Part shown: one piece after another, positions 20,331 through 32,317 of the stretch
Layout of the letters: each line of letters begins with the position of its first letter
How positions within the stretch are numbered: the first letter of the stretch is position 1
Origin: Blastobasis lacticolella
Lineage: Eukaryota > Arthropoda > Insecta > Lepidoptera > Blastobasidae
Reading direction: 5' to 3'
DNA: 64,000 nucleotides
Assembly (NCBI GenBank): GCA_905147135.1
Contig: LR990048.1
Location: 17,158,563 to 17,222,562, forward strand
Notes under the pieces: generated by a model
The model's input: the letters and a program-made list of their open reading frames with translations, nothing else
Database searches by the model: none
What the model was told of the DNA's origin: nothing
Program-made: the position numbers and the translations under genes

Positions 20331-20554
20331 AAATATTCTTGGTCAATTCATACAGCGCCATTTAGCCCTAAAAAGTACAGCTTGTAGGTGCTAGACAACT
20401 GATAAACTTCTTATATAATTATAAATACATATGTACTTATTATATTGTTCCCAGATCCATAATAGAAATTAAAATTAATCATGTCAATTTGTGCTCGGCT
20501 GGGAATCGAACCCGGGGCCTCTGCGTTAACCACTGAACCACTCAGGTCGTCAAA
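20331..20554 (-). mobile_element. SINE B copy (tRNA-headed)
   Basis: The minus strand starts gacctgagtggttcagtggt (A-box-like), then contains ggttcgattcccagccgagc (box B), 'aaattaattttaatttctat', and an end 'agggctaaatggcgctgtat' plus an A/T tail. It is the same family as 36533-36768 (+), 25796-26023, 39700-39957, 40698-40890 and 51908-52020. SINEs of this type are transcribed by RNA polymerase III and moved by a partner LINE. Confidence 0.85.
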
Positions 20555-21014
20555 ACACAACCATTTTATGAAATGGTCGGCCACTTGTCTTTATGCATGT
20601 TTTAAGTCATCAATTATTTTTGTTAACAAAACAATTTACAATTTAATTCTATTGTATTAGAATTCTTAAGTATTATTCAAAACGAAATCGATTAATTGTA
20701 TTGTTCTAGACGTGAACAATGTCTGTTATGAACTTTTTAGAATTTGTCTTTCTTTCAATTTGTACGTCGATGCGAAGTTGGTCCAATGCATTAATTAGGC
20801 GCTATTGTTCGAGTTATAGACCATAGACTTCGAAACATAGAGATAGGACGTACAAATTTTAAAATATGTAATTTTATTTATTTTTTCTGTGCAAGCAGGC
20901 CAATTGTAGTGTGTGATCACCGCATGGTGTTGTATGGGTGTTATATCATGACCATAGAAATGTTAACTTCGGATCAGTACCCGAGTACATACGATTACGC
21001 GGCACCGACCTACA
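20555..21014. other. Unassigned AT-rich DNA
   Basis: No coding or repeat feature recognised. Confidence 0.4.
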
Positions 21015-21164
21015 GGGCTATTGGCTATCTCAGTGGACAACTGAATTTGACATATAATAATCTTACGCTACTTTAATTTGATAGATGCCATAGCTAGTGG
21101 TCAACGTAGATTTTAGACGTAGACGTACAACGTAGAACGAAATTCAGTTTTCAACAATGACCCT
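21015..21164. mobile_element. MITE family M2, diverged copy
   Basis: The left end agggctattggctatctcag, followed by tggacaactgaatttgaca, is echoed in inverse orientation at the right end (aaattcagttttcaac...ccct). The same termini bound 51159-51317. At about 150 bp it has no coding capacity, as expected for a non-autonomous DNA element. Confidence 0.6.
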
Positions 21165-21283
21165 GCTGAGCGTGTCGCTAGATTTAGAACTGTGCACTGT
21201 TTAGAAAAAGTACGTATGAAAGAGATTTTGGTGATATTATTTGGCAGTAATGTACCTTATAGGCCAGAACACTACATAGTTTA

Positions 21284-21588
21284 TCAGATGGTAGGACCTT
21301 GTTTAGCCTGAGGAGTGTGCCTGGGTAAGTCCTACCTATCTACCTACCTACCTTATCTATTTCTCCCATATCGTAAAGCAACAATGCTTGCATTGTTGTG
21401 TTCCGGTTTAAAGGGTAGCCAGCGCAATTACAGATATGAGGCATTTCATCTTAGCCCTCACAGTTCTGCGTTTTTGTTAACCTAAATGCATGGGCATGAG
21501 CATGGTAATGTTATGGGCGACAGTAACCGCTTACCATCAGGTGGGCTGTCTCGTTTGTCACTGCGCAGCATATAAAAAGATCATTTTT
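21284..21588 (+). mobile_element. Repeat R, copy 1 (probable non-LTR 3' end)
   Basis: The segments 'gcctgggtaag', 'ccttatctatttct', 'gcattgttgtgtt', 'ggtagccagcgcaattac', 'gaggcatttcat' and 'taccatcaggtgggctgtct' occur in the same order on the minus strand at 30771-31058. The 'cgcttaccatcaggtgggc...ctcgtttg' ending is a common 3' phrase of lepidopteran LINE/SINE copies. Confidence 0.65.
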
Positions 21589-21599
21589 TAATTTTAGCG

Positions 21600-21692
21600 C
21601 GTTTAATGTTGCTCCGGCTAGTCCGGGTCTAGAACGGGTCCGGAACGTTATAACCGAATACGTGAACGAAATCGCGGGCAAAAGCTAGTCTT
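21600..21692 (-). repeat. Fragment of repeat family L
   Basis: The minus strand begins 'actagcttttgcccgcgatt', matching the standard left end of a widespread lepidopteran repeat, and includes 'gttccggacccgttctagac'. Related pieces are at 42960-43095 and 48326-48545. Confidence 0.55.
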
Positions 21693-22194
21693 CTAAATAG
21701 GTTAAATATAGTTACACAAAGTAACTCCAAACATTCACTAAACCTCTTGATCTCTACTTGAACATCACGAGTATTTCCATAAATTAGTTTGTTAATAAAT
21801 ACTTCTCGTGAACAAATTTTCGTTCAAGTTCACTTCTGAAACTCATCTCGGATTCGGCCGTCTCTATTTGTGCGAACTTCCCCGAAGTTAAGGAGTCATT
21901 TGAAAAATTAATCCCGAAGTTGCGCGCTAGAGTTCAGCGCAATCGGTCGCCATTCCAAAAAGGCAAATGATTTATTTCGCCAATACTTCTCGTTATTGGA
22001 TTAACGAATTTCAATTTATAGACGCGATGTTCCGTGAATAATTCTAATGGCCATTATGGAATCATTGGGTCGTGATTTTTATTATAGTCGCAGTCATAAT
22101 ATATCTATTCTATTGCGACTTGACCGAGTGCGTTACAATTACATCCCTACACTTTCATCATATAGATTATCGTATTTGTTACCACATTTAGAAT

Positions 22195-22395
22195 TGTTTT
22201 ACCTCGAGTAGTCTGGAGTCGCGGTATAAAGTCGCTCCTAAGGACAAGGCATATCCAGATCGGTCCACCCTCTTTCGGATTCCACGATTACCCTCACTTC
22301 GAATTCTCTACCATTGTCACTCATTTGATTCCAAGTCTACTCGTAGTAAAGTGTAATAAAAACCACAAAAGTTTTAAAACCTATAAGCACATTCC
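22195..22395 (+). mobile_element. Internal fragment of the hAT-like family
   Basis: It shares 'agtcgctcctaagg', 'tccaccctctttcggattc', 'acgattaccctcacttcgaa' and 'ttctc' with 9225-9300 inside the 9.0-9.65 kb element, followed by weaker similarity. No termini are visible, so it is a broken piece. Confidence 0.55.
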
Positions 22396-22399
22396 TACT

Positions 22400-23130
22400 G
22401 ATCCTACCAGGCGTCATTGGATCTTTAAGAATTAATATTTAACTTAGTCCCACCACCAACCTAACCCTAACACTAACCACACTACATCACCACCACTGGC
22501 ACTACACTTTCATTCGTAAATTTTGGTAAAAATTAACACGTGATTCGCTCCTCCAAGGAACATCCTCAGGAAACCGTTGATCGTAGAGTTAAGTTTACAT
22601 TATGCCAGCAGCTCGGCCTAACAAATTAATCCTGGCTGGGCCGAGTAACTCGGGCATTACTTGACTCGCCTTTCACCATAGTAAAGTAATTTGGCCCCGT
22701 AACATCGCAAAAGTACTGGTCCCAGTTTGTGAATTGAAAAGATGGATCGGCGAAACGTAATATATAGGAGCTTCTTTTATTGCCTTGGGATGCACATGGG
22801 CGACGCTTCACCTGATGGATAGCAGCCACCTGCAACGGCTTTCTAATGTTTTGTTAAATGAAATTGAAGATTCATTCTTCATAGTCATTCAAATCATTTT
22901 TGGACTGAGTCGGCGGTTTACACAGGTCGAGCAGACAGGCCTAGTCGAGTAAAATAGGCTGCGGTGACTGCTTACCATCACGCAGAGGACGTTCCGCACG
23001 AAACCATTCGACTCGCTCAGGACTCTGCCCAGCTTACTGCCCATTCGTTTACACTGGTCGAGTTCGCCTGCTTTTTATCGCTCGCTACTCTACTCGGTCC
23101 CCTACTTGACTAATGTAGACTACGCCTAAT
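22400..23130. other. Unassigned DNA with short direct repeats
   Basis: The phrase 'ggtttacacaggtcgagcag' near 22917 is repeated as 'cgtttacactggtcgagttc' near 23047. A 'gctgcggtgactgcttaccatcac' phrase at 22960-22990 is a small remnant of the R/E-type 3' ends. Nothing coding. Confidence 0.4.
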
Positions 23131-23140
23131 TTATGTACCG

Positions 23141-24003
23141 ATGTTTACTATTTATAGTTTCCTGGAAAAAAAAGGAAGCCTGATCTGGTACACAGATGGA
23201 TCCACATCAGGCCATTACGTGGGGAGTGGAATATATGGGGAGCGACCAAGGGTAAAGAAATTTCTAAACCTGGGCAAGCAGGCCTCTATATTGCAAGCCG
23301 AGGTTTACGCAATTTTAGATTGCGCGGACATAAACCTCAAAAGGCACTACGTGAACCATTGTATTTATATACACTCAGACAGACAAGCTGCTCTATTGGC
23401 CCTATCATCAAACTCTGTGAGTTCTAGATTGGTGCTAAACTGTGTGAATGTTCTCAATTCCTTGGGTGAGAAAAACCAAGTAATTTTCCTTGGGGCCCAG
23501 GACATAAAGGGATCGACGGCAATGAAATTGCAGACGATCTACCTAAGGCTGGTAGTGTTTCCACAACACATGGTCCAGAACCATTCTGTGGCATACCAAA
23601 AAGCCTAGTCAAACTGACCCTACGGACAAATTGCAAAATGCAATCATTAGAGCACTGGGATAAGCAGTCAGGCCTAAACCATTCTAAAGCATTAACCAAG
23701 GCCTACAAAGAACGATTTCTACTCAGTAGAAATAAATTGCGGATCTTGGTAAGGGCGCTGACTGGTCACTGTGGGCTGAATAAGCACATGTTTAACTTAA
23801 AGATCAGCAGTACGAAGGACTGCAGATTCTGTAAGGAGGACGAGGAAACGCCTCTACACTTGATCTGTAAGTGCGAAGCCCTGACGCGCAAACGTAGCAC
23901 CCATCTTGGTAAATTCCAGCTACTACTCGATGAGGTGCACGATATCAGTGCTGAGAACCTATTACAGTTCATAGAAGCTGAAGGGATCAGCACTGAACTG
24001 TAA
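23141..24003 (+). pseudogene. RNase H and C-terminus of a Jockey/R1-group non-LTR element
   Basis: The first frame (23141-23608) has RNase H words in order: LIWYTDGSTSG (first Asp), ILQAEVYAILD (Glu) and IYIHSDRQAALLAL (second Asp). The next expected block, W-x-P-G-H-K-G-I-D-G-N-E, starts at 23491 but in the other frame, so a one-base shift lies at about 23470-23490. The second frame (to 24003) continues with NKLRILVRALTGHCGLN, then CRFCKEDEETPLHLICKC, a Cys/His cluster typical of these proteins' C-terminus. RNase H removes template RNA during reverse transcription. No reverse transcriptase lies upstream, so the copy is 5' truncated near 23140. Confidence 0.85.
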
Positions 24004-24113
24004 GCTAGAGGCGATCACAATAGATTAGCAATGGTCGCACTGAAACTAGGACGTTTAGCCTTGAAAAGCCCACTTAATATAATAATAATAATAAATACTA
24101 TTTTTATATTAGT

Positions 24114-24266
24114 GGTGGTTTCATCACGGTGTTTTCCCTCGACGTAAGAGCATCGGTGGTTAGTGTTCAACTAACTCCGAAAAGAGTCATGTACATGGCG
24201 GCACTGGAATTCGAACCTGGTACCTCGGGGTACCTACGAGCCGGACCATTATGGCGACGCTCTGTA
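24114..24266 (-). mobile_element. SINE A, 5' part
   Basis: The minus strand reads agagcgtcgccataatggtc, then 'ggtaccaggttcgaattcca' (box B), 'gtacatgactcttttcggag', and then 'ggaaaacaccgtgatgaaac'. This is the tRNA head plus first body segment of the family whose full copies lie at 37274-37622 and 50168-50513. The 3' half is missing. Confidence 0.8.
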
Positions 24267-24269
24267 GCA

Positions 24270-25790
24270 CGTAATAAACCATACTAAAACTTTACTAAAA
24301 AGGAAAACTGAAACTGAAACACAAAACATTATTTATAAAAGCAGCTCGTACAAAAACTTAGAATCGCACAGCTGTCGTCGCTGCAATTTCAGAAATCAAA
24401 ACCAATTCTGTTAATGCATAATATAAATGCGAAATATTTATGAAGGCAAAAACGAATAAAAAAAAGTAATAAAAAATTACCGCTTAACCCAGCCAGCTAC
24501 ATTTAAATTATTTGCGGAATTTAAAATTCGAATATGATTGTAGCGTATTGGAATAATTTGCGAGCTATAATTGCTGTCTGCAATTTTCTGTTTCATGGAC
24601 GAGGGAATATCCAGAGGGGGAAATATGGATATTATATAGGCAGAAGTTGGAAATGAGATATTCGGTGGGAGAGAAAATATCGTTTTGTGCCAATAGCCAG
24701 GAAGGCCGGGACCATCATTTGTAGACGACTTATTCACTGTGTAGGGTGACCATGTTTCTGATAAAATGAAATGGCTTTATATGAACGGAACTTGGAAATG
24801 GAAAGCCACTTAGATATTTGAAAGATCCTTCATGTCGGTTTGTAACGGTATTATGACGACATTAAAAATGATTTATAAATGTAAATGTAATCAGCATAGG
24901 TTTTATCCTTCTACTTGATAAAAATAACATATTTAGTTAAAATTGATCATTATGCGAAGTATTCAGCAATGGAAAAGTTTAGATATTCAATATCATACCC
25001 AATTTAAAGACTTAATATTCAGCAAAAAAATTTACTTTACTAAAATAAAAAAAATCATTTTAAACCCTGAGTACTTCAGTACTTTTTTTTAACTCTTCAG
25101 AGTTTTAGGCTAAATAATACGAAATTGATTGAATTTACAGTGATTTCAAGGGCTTTATTTCAGAGAACGTTGTCACACACAGACACTGTGAGATGGCAAG
25201 AGAACTGTCAAAGTCAAATTGAGTTTGACAGTTCCCTTGCGACCTCGTTTTAAGTTTACAAAGCAAGTTACCAAAACAAACAATGTTTTACGTAATTGAT
25301 TTGCGTTTACAAAGACTTTCCAAAATGTACTCTCTAAATTGTACCAGAAAAGCACTCATTACGTATGTCCCAACATTCGAATCGTCACCGTCACTGCAAA
25401 CACAACCAAACATCAATATTATGTTAATGTTTGCCATCAAACACAATGGCGGGCCATGCTTCTCCCCATAAACGTACCATAAAAGCCTTTCCCTGTTCCG
25501 AATAGAGATGTCCCGTTCCAGTTCTTTCGAAACTAAAATATACATTTCTAGACACAATGCTAGGTAGATTTTAAATTCTATTTTCTGGCGAAACTACCTA
25601 TTGAATAATATGTCTGCTTGTGGAATACAATGTACGTCTGTTAATAAATATTAATATTGAAGTTACTGAATTAATTTTATGTGATGCATTGATAAACATA
25701 TACGTTTACGATGTATGATGTAAATTTATCTTTACAAAACCTCAGGAGCTTTGCTTTTTTAAGATTAAATAGCGTTGTAGTTTTATTACA
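24270..25790. other. Unassigned AT-rich DNA
   Basis: A mild inverted repeat, 'caagagaactgtcaaagtcaa / gagtttgacagttcccttg', lies at 25197-25240. Otherwise only short frames with no recognisable content. Confidence 0.4.
25197..25241. repeat. Imperfect hairpin
   Basis: The left arm caagagaactgtcaaa faces the right arm 'tttgacagttcccttg' with one mismatch around a short centre. It may be a MITE relic or a chance structure. Confidence 0.5.
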
Positions 25791-25795
25791 TATAA

Positions 25796-26023
25796 AAATA
25801 AATAAATAAATACATTTTCGTGGACAAATTCATACAGCGCCATCTAGCTCCAAACTAAGCAAAGCTTGTACTAAGGGTGCTAGATAACTGATATACTACT
25901 TAAATAACTTTTTTTTTAAGTACATACTTATTATACATAGAACACCCAGACCCGTAACAGAAATTAAAATTCATTTTTTCAATTTCTGCCCGGTCGGGAA
26001 TCGAACCCGGGACCTCTTGCGTG
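25796..26023 (-). mobile_element. SINE B copy, 5' truncated
   Basis: It carries the (ataa)n tail, 'acagcgccatctagctccaa', 'ctaagcaaagcttgtactaa', and the box B 'cgggaatcgaacccgggacc' (inverse). The A-box end is replaced by unrelated DNA after 26023. Confidence 0.85.
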
Positions 26024-26365
26024 TATAGTTAAGTTAAAGGGTTGGTAGCAAATTTGTAGCTTAAATACGTATAGTTCATATAATGTACCATGATCGCTAT
26101 GATCGCGAGAACGCATTTATAATAATCTTATTATGAATTTATTGTGCGAATTGAAATTATTTTATTCCCATTTAAGGAATGATACCCCTCGGTAGAAGAG
26201 GCCAAACGGCCGAGGGTCAGGGCCCGAGAGTGCGCAATTGGCAGACAATAAATCTTAATTTATTAATATTTGTGTAATATTCGTAAAGTAATGTCTTATT
26301 TTATTAGTGTTTAGTAATAAAATGAAGTATGATTATGACATTTTCATGTGGATATTATATTAATC

Positions 26366-26622
26366 GCCGTGTGGTGACCGGTAGAGTAGAATAGCACCAA
26401 CCCCTTACGCTCATGGGTGTCGTACAAGGCGACTAATGTTTTCGAGACAAAAGATCAAGGGTCTCCGTAGTCTGGATAATGGGCAGCAGCATTTTCCATT
26501 GTTACATTTAAACACTGCGATCTCCAACCCGCCTGCCAAGCGTGGAGATTATGGCAATAACCTCCCCTTTCGTGGGAGAGGCCCAAAGTCCTGCAGTGGA
26601 CTGTTACGGGCTGTGATGATGA
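26366..26622 (+). mobile_element. SINE C, near full-length
   Basis: It starts gccgtgtggtgaccggtaga and runs through 'atgggtgtcgtacaaggcga', 'atggcaataacctccccttt' and 'cctgcagtggactgttacgg', ending in gctgtgatgatgatt. The head is a well-known lepidopteran repeat start, and the tail matches RTE-clade 3' ends. It is the best copy of the family in this window. Confidence 0.85.
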
Positions 26623-28080
26623 TTATATTAAAATAAAATTGTACGACAATGATAATTAGGTAAGAACTATTAGCCTCGGTCCCCGCTCTCATAAACCGCT
26701 AAGCGGCCTCTATTCTACATGGCCTCGATTTTATAGCCTACAATCGGCCCTCTAATGCTGGATTTTATTTTTCTTTTACTGTTCGCCGTATAATTGGCCG
26801 TGAAGTTTCCTTTTTGGACGGCGAAAACTGTTGGTGCTTTCAGTGTTATTTATGGACACCCTGGTTATTATTGCTCTGGTTGTTAAATTTCAGTATTATT
26901 CCATTGAGTTGCTGAAAAGAAGTACGGTTGCTCAAATATAAGTCCAATCGCGGTTGTGCTCTGAATTTGGCAGATTTGGCAAATCAGTACACTTAATGCC
27001 ATCCGAATTCCGTGATGGAAAACAATTACAGGGAATCTCACTATTAGATCATGGTTACACATTTTGTTCCCTGAATTTCAGCAATTTTTACAGGTGTCTT
27101 TTTTATATATTATACGGCAGACAAACAGACAAGCGGGCCACCTGATGGAAAGTGTCTTTACGATTTTAATGCGACAGAGACTTTTCCTGATGTTTAGACA
27201 ACATACACACGTACATATAAACACATTACATATTAAAAACTAGGTACTAGTGCATGGTGTTTAGATGGCTGCCATGTTCGGCTTTAGTCATGTTTCTGTA
27301 CTTGGTCAATAAAACCCCGTGAATAGGTTTCTACGGGGTCGGCAACGCGTGGGTGATGTCCCTAGGTTGCGGTGACTGCTTACCATCAGGCAGGCCGTAA
27401 GCTTGTTTGCCACCTTAGTGGTATCAAAAATGCTTTTCTGTATGTTTGTTTTAAAATAGTTATTAATGAAATTCTTGAACTGGTTACACTCCAACGGGTT
27501 GAGGGCCTGGTGATCGGTAAGACAGGTCTAAAGTTAGTGCAGACACCAGTCTCTCACATAGGTTCTGGGTATATTACAATATATTTATTGTTTAATACTT
27601 TACCCCTAGCTACCCTTTTTTCTTTAAAATTCGTTGCGTAGTTTAAAAGATCTAAGCATATCTACATACATAGGGACTTTATACTTTAGCATATCTACAA
27701 CTTTGTTTATGCTATGTAAAGATGAGATAAGATAAGATGTTTTCCCTCCCCACAAGAGCTGTTATTGTTCAACTAATGTACATACTCACCTCAGTAAAAC
27801 TACGACAAGCTCGACGGTAACTACGAGGGTAATTACGTACACTCGGAACCCAATTTATTTCCCTGTTCATATCAATCCATTTCGCGTCCGCATGAACAAT
27901 ATTTGTCACCAACCGCAACGCTTTAATACAGGGAGGTACTCAGTGAAAATTGCTTTATTTGACCGCTTTGAAATTAAACTGGGCCTAATTAAGTGGTCTC
28001 GCTGTTTGTCCCGCGGCAATGCGGTGCAATTTGATACTCGGGCGGCAGAGTTTGTCATTATCAGCTAATTTTTAGTTGAT
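26623..28080. other. Unassigned DNA with small repeat fragments
   Basis: Bases 27368-27425 (gcggtgactgcttaccatca, then ggcaggccgtaagc) are a 3' fragment of R/E-type retroelements. Bases 27625-27660 (gttgcgtagtttaaaagatc) are an inverse piece of the repeat found near 41.2 and 43.3 kb. The rest is unrecognised. Confidence 0.4.
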
Positions 28081-28082
28081 TC

Positions 28083-28280
28083 ATCGTCATCACAGCCTAT
28101 AACAATCTACTGCAGGCTGAAGGGCCCCTCCCACGAAAAGGGAGGTATTTGCCATAATGTTATCGCTTGGCAGGCGGGCTGGAGATCGCATTGATACTTA
28201 TAAATATACCAAAGGAAGACGCTCCTCTTTTTCCAGCCTACGGAGACTGTAGAGTAGAGCCTCGAAAAGATACCCACAAG
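28083..28280 (-). mobile_element. SINE C copy
   Basis: The minus strand ends with ...ctgcagtagattgttatagg then ctgtgatgacgatga and includes 'ggagatctccagcccgcctg'-like and 'ggtatcttttcgaggc' segments. It is more diverged than the 26.4 kb copy. Confidence 0.7.
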
Positions 28281-28284
28281 AAAA

Positions 28285-29790
28285 AGGAGGTGGTACTATT
28301 CTACTCTGCTGGACACCACACGGCCACTGCACATAATAGGGGTTTATGCAACTGTCATATAAAATATGGTATTAAAACATGAGTGTCTATTGTGATAATA
28401 GTTTGACAAGAGTGTTAATTACACACGAAATATAAACAGAAAAATTTAAATTTTGAATTTGTTTGTTTGACCATCAAGGTATTTAGACTGCAATTCGCCA
28501 GCGCCCGACTTTAAAAAATAAAAGTGTTAAAAAGTGCATAATGATTAAAAAGTTGGTTTTCGATACAGCTGTAATGAAAATAGTATGGGAAATGCTGTAT
28601 TGAAAAGTAATTTTTTAAAATATTATAGACTGACGTGAAAAAAGGGTCCCCTATACGACTGTTAATATTTTGAATATTTAATTGGAACATTACGATTATG
28701 AGTGTAGATAAAAGTGTTTTACTTTACTTTACTTTACTTAGTTGCAGTTATGGTCACCTGGTAAAATAAGTTTGTGGTGACGTGTGTATAACTTGTGACA
28801 GAACTCCACAAACTATCTGAACCGGTGGCTGTCGGGCTTTTAAATTATTAGCTCACCATAATTGTAAAATGCAGAACCATATTTATTTATTTATTTTATT
28901 TTATTAACATTTTATTGCACACAGTAAAATACATAGAGAAACATCATACATATAGACGACACAACAGGCACTACTTATTTACATAGTGATCAAAGCATAT
29001 ATTATTTTTATTATATTGTTTAATCCTGATGAACTGTATAATTCTGCTGCCCAAATAATACTTTTGTATTACAACACTTTATTTCGCAAACATAGGTAAT
29101 CATTAAAGCAGCCCAAATATCTACTTATTTTCCGACAATCTTTGATTTAGTTGATGACCAGGTTCTGCTAGTGTTTTTATTTTACGGGTGACAAAAACAG
29201 TTATAATTCTGTCAAAATAACTTTTTAACAGATTTTTCTTACTGACTGGATTTTTTTTAATAATATTTAATTATTTGCCTTTTTATACTGTGCTTGAAAT
29301 TATCACGTTAAATTGTTCATTTCACCTTCAAACCGCACCAGCAATTTCATTCATAAAAATGAAAAATTCCCAACGGGAAAAATGCTAGTGACATTAAGGG
29401 CAGTTCAGACGAGTAATTTTTCAAGCTCGACGCGACGATCAAGACTGATGGGCGGATTTGCGAGGCGCGTGTGCGCGCGGCCTAACGCCTCTCGTTTGTA
29501 TCAAGTGTAGCCGCGACAGATGACATATTCGGCCATTTTGTTTTTTTTTGCGCTCCGTCAGTGTCTGCAAATAAGCCTGGGGAGAGGTTTGCGTAATTAT
29601 TGTGTATCGTTCTAGGTCGGTAATTTTTTGTAGGTCTGAGGTGGCAATGTCTATATCCAACGCCAGGTGGAGGAGGTTGTGGCGAAACCCTCCTTTGAGG
29701 AGGAGGAGGCCAACACTAGTAGCGAACTTGATGTGAAGTAATTTCAATCATTACGTGTAGAAGAAGCGCGGTGGTGTCCGAATTGATAAA
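28285..29790. other. Unassigned DNA
   Basis: Contains a short (tttac)n run at 28717-28740 and an AT-rich stretch. A somewhat GC-rich block at 29400-29720 has short frames but no known motif. Confidence 0.4.
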
Positions 29791-29799
29791 ATGGCGGGA

Positions 29800-29895
29800 A
29801 ACAAGACGGGCATGCTTCATCTTGGGCCGCATCGTCACTTACCAACAGGTGAGATGGCAGTCAAATGCCTGCCTTGTCATAATATAAAAAAATAT
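29800..29895 (+). mobile_element. 3' tail of non-LTR family V
   Basis: It reads gacgggcatgcttcatcttg, then ggccgcatcgtcacttacca and acaggtgagatggcagtcaa, then an A-rich end. This is the inverse of the end of the copy at 40190-40505. Confidence 0.65.
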
Positions 29896-30089
29896 ATAAA
29901 ACTTAGTTCGGAAAATATTGTTAATCTCTATTGTAGATGTTATCGCAACCGCGATCATGCGCACAAAAATTACAGATTTTTTACGTTAAAATGCTTGCAT
30001 AAACATATACACACATAACAATAATTATGTTTTAAAACCTCCTTTTATATACGACTTGCATAAACAATTAACAGTTAACAGTTAACTAC

Positions 30090-30224
30090 CCAAAAAGGTT
30101 GCCTGGAAGAAATCGCTTTAAGCGATAAGGTCGCCTGTTGCTTCTCCTGCTGTTAATTTAAGTTACCCATTGTTTACTTTTGATTGTGCAATAAAGCGTT
30201 ATTCATTCATTCATTCATTCATAA
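30090..30224 (+). mobile_element. Non-LTR 3' end with (attc)n tail
   Basis: It contains 'gcgataaggtcgcctgttgc', 'ttgtgcaataaagcgttatt' and a tail of about six attc units. The wording and the polyadenylation-like aataaag fit the 3' UTR of a lepidopteran Jockey-group element. A 44-bp truncated relative is at 47515-47558. Confidence 0.65.
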
Positions 30225-30626
30225 ACTACTATTTTGAAATTTTTTACATCTATTCGGCATTACTATATCGGGCACGTATTTTTCGTGCTTGTTTCATGAC
30301 TGGCACACAGGTTTTAATACTAACCGAGTTCGAACTTTGATTATACATTATTAGCTCAGCGGACTATAATGGAGGTGGTAGGAAGAGAAACGAAAAAGGA
30401 AGTAATCGGGAAAGGCGTGGAACCACCAACATAACTGTTCTATCCTCAAAGTTTATTACACTATCCAATTTCCGGCTCTGTTTTAGATCCTAAAACGACG
30501 AAGAAGCTATCTACCTTTATCCGTAATATGAATAGCTTATCGATTTGTGAACTTGTGCAGAATTTTGATTAATTAAATTATTATTTATATATTTAAAACG
30601 GGGTGCCAATCGTCTCCTGTACCCAG

Positions 30627-30644
30627 CAGCAGCAGCAGCAGTGG
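30627..30644. repeat. (cag)n microsatellite
   Basis: Five to six cag units directly after ccc. Too short to be notable. Confidence 0.8.
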
Positions 30645-30770
30645 TCTCAGTGTACCCAGCGGAAGTCCGTGTTCAACCTCGCTTCGCAATTGGTATTACG
30701 AGACATACCTAATGCGAGGCGACCTCAATGCGGTTCTTTGTTTCATTTGGAATGCCAAGTCGTCAATATT

Positions 30771-31058
30771 CCTTTTTTTTATACTACTCAGTGGCAAACG
30801 AGCAGACAGCCCACTTGATGGTAAGAGGTAACTGTCGCCCATGGCATCTACGATTTATGCATTTAGGTTGCAGGCAACAAAAATGCAGAACCGCAGGTGC
30901 GTTGTCACTGTGAGGACTAATATGAAATGCCTCATGGCCGTAATTGCGCTGGCTACCTTATCCTTCAAATAGAAACACAACAATTGGCGGCAGAAATAGA
31001 TAAGGCGGTGGTACTCACCCAGTCAGACTCCACAGGCTTGACAGAGTCCTATCACATG
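30771..31058 (-). mobile_element. Repeat R, copy 2
   Basis: On the minus strand the order of segments is that of 21284-21588: 'gactgggtgagtac', 'ccttatctatttctgccgcc', 'aattgttgtgttt', 'ggtagccagcgcaattacgg', 'gaggcatttcat', and 'taccatcaagtgggctgtct', then a T-rich (inverse A-rich) tail. Confidence 0.7.
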
Positions 31059-31574
31059 ATATAATTTCCTAATTAAATTCCTCTTATCCTCGTTGCATCT
31101 TTCACTACTCAATTCACACAATTAAGTATCAAAACATCCAGTGGCAAGCGAGAATAATACCATACACACAGGCACAATATTTCGCCGAGCCCGCGCCGTA
31201 TTTAGTTTTTAAAAATATCTCGCATTTCACAAATAGCGCGGCGGAATTCCTAGCCGAGCTCCGCGCCATGTCTCGGTTAAAACTTCAACTTTGCATACAA
31301 CAGCGGTAAATTCTCATACGAGCGTTTGCATATCCGGCTTGTTCCGGCTTAATCCGGCGAAAACCGGTATTTACTGGACGCAAACACGGCGTTACTGGTT
31401 TTTGTGGAGCAACTTTATGGCGTTATGAACGATTTTAGTTTATTACCGGGGTAATAACGGTAAAGGGTGTTTGCGTTTGTTACGGCAAATAGCTCGTTAG
31501 ATGCTCGTTAAATATAGCAACGATGTAATTCTATAGAGAATCAAAGTTACCGATATAGGGCATAGAAATACGTA

Positions 31575-31840
31575 GCTGGGATTGCCATATCTGCCGAAGA
31601 ACTGACAATTGGCTTACCCCAGCGGTTGTCGGTTCTTGTGTGCAGACCGGAGTTCTTTTGTGGAGACCATGACTTGGCAAGCGAGGTGTGGGTCACCCAC
31701 CGGCCAGGTGGAGTGACGATTTGCGAAATGCTGCGGATGGATGTTGGATGCGGCAAGACGAGGACAGGGTGCAATTGCGCTCATTGGGGGATTCCTATGT
31801 CCAGTAGTGGACTAGTACAGGCCGATTATGATGATTTATT
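31575..31840 (+). pseudogene. RTE-clade retrotransposon, C-terminal fragment of the RT protein
   Basis: One frame reads WDCHICRRTDNW, then after a stop LGKRGVGHPPARWSDDLRNA, then ADGCWMRQDEDRVQLRSLGD and SYVQ-stop-WT. The R-W-x-D-D-L...W-M-R-x-A-x-D-R...W/L-R-S-L-G-E-A-Y-V-Q-Q-W pattern is the characteristic end of RTE-clade proteins. The DNA ends 'ggactagtacaggccgatta' plus tgatgatt, the usual RTE 3' terminus. Internal stops show it is dead. Such elements probably mobilise SINE C. Confidence 0.8.
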
Positions 31841-31967
31841 GATGTGGTGTGTGATAAAGAGTGCATTGGTAATGTAATTACCTACTTCTCTATTCATATT
31901 CATTAATTTAGTAAGTAATTTAAACCGTCGTACATTATTTATCTAATATTCATCTATCTATTTTAAG

Positions 31968-32300
31968 AGCGGTAGGGCATAGCAGGGTATCCCGTTCGAA
32001 TTTGAGCCGCCCGACTGGGGAAGTACCTCCACCTTACAGAATACCGCAGCTAATCAATACTCTTTTAAATAGTATTGTGTTTCTGCCGGTGAGTAAGGTC
32101 TCCAGTGTTCCATGGGGTGGGGATTTGGGGAACCGTGGCATTGGCAGAGGAGGGGCAATTGCTTTTTTCTGCCAGATCAACGTATTATAGAGGTGGGCAA
32201 CGCACTGGCGATACTCTTGGTGTTGCTAACGTCTATACGCAGTGCTGACTACTTTCCGTCAGGCAGCCCGCTTGCCTGTTTGCCTACCGTATGTCATTAA
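31968..32300 (+). mobile_element. Repeat E, copy 1 (SINE or LINE 3' end)
   Basis: About 330 bp that is repeated at 41494-41826 with roughly nine of ten bases conserved. It starts 'ggtagggcatagcagggtat', contains 'ccgcccgactggggaagtac' and ends 'gcttgcctgtttgcctaccg' plus an A-run. No coding domain. The ending resembles the common 'caggcgggcc...ctcgtctgcct' 3' phrase of lepidopteran retroelements. Confidence 0.75.
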
Positions 32301-32317
32301 AAAAAAACTAAATTTGT

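Noticed and set aside
29439..29747. 102-codon minus-strand frame
   Set aside because: No recognisable domain. A GC-richer patch makes chance open frames likely.
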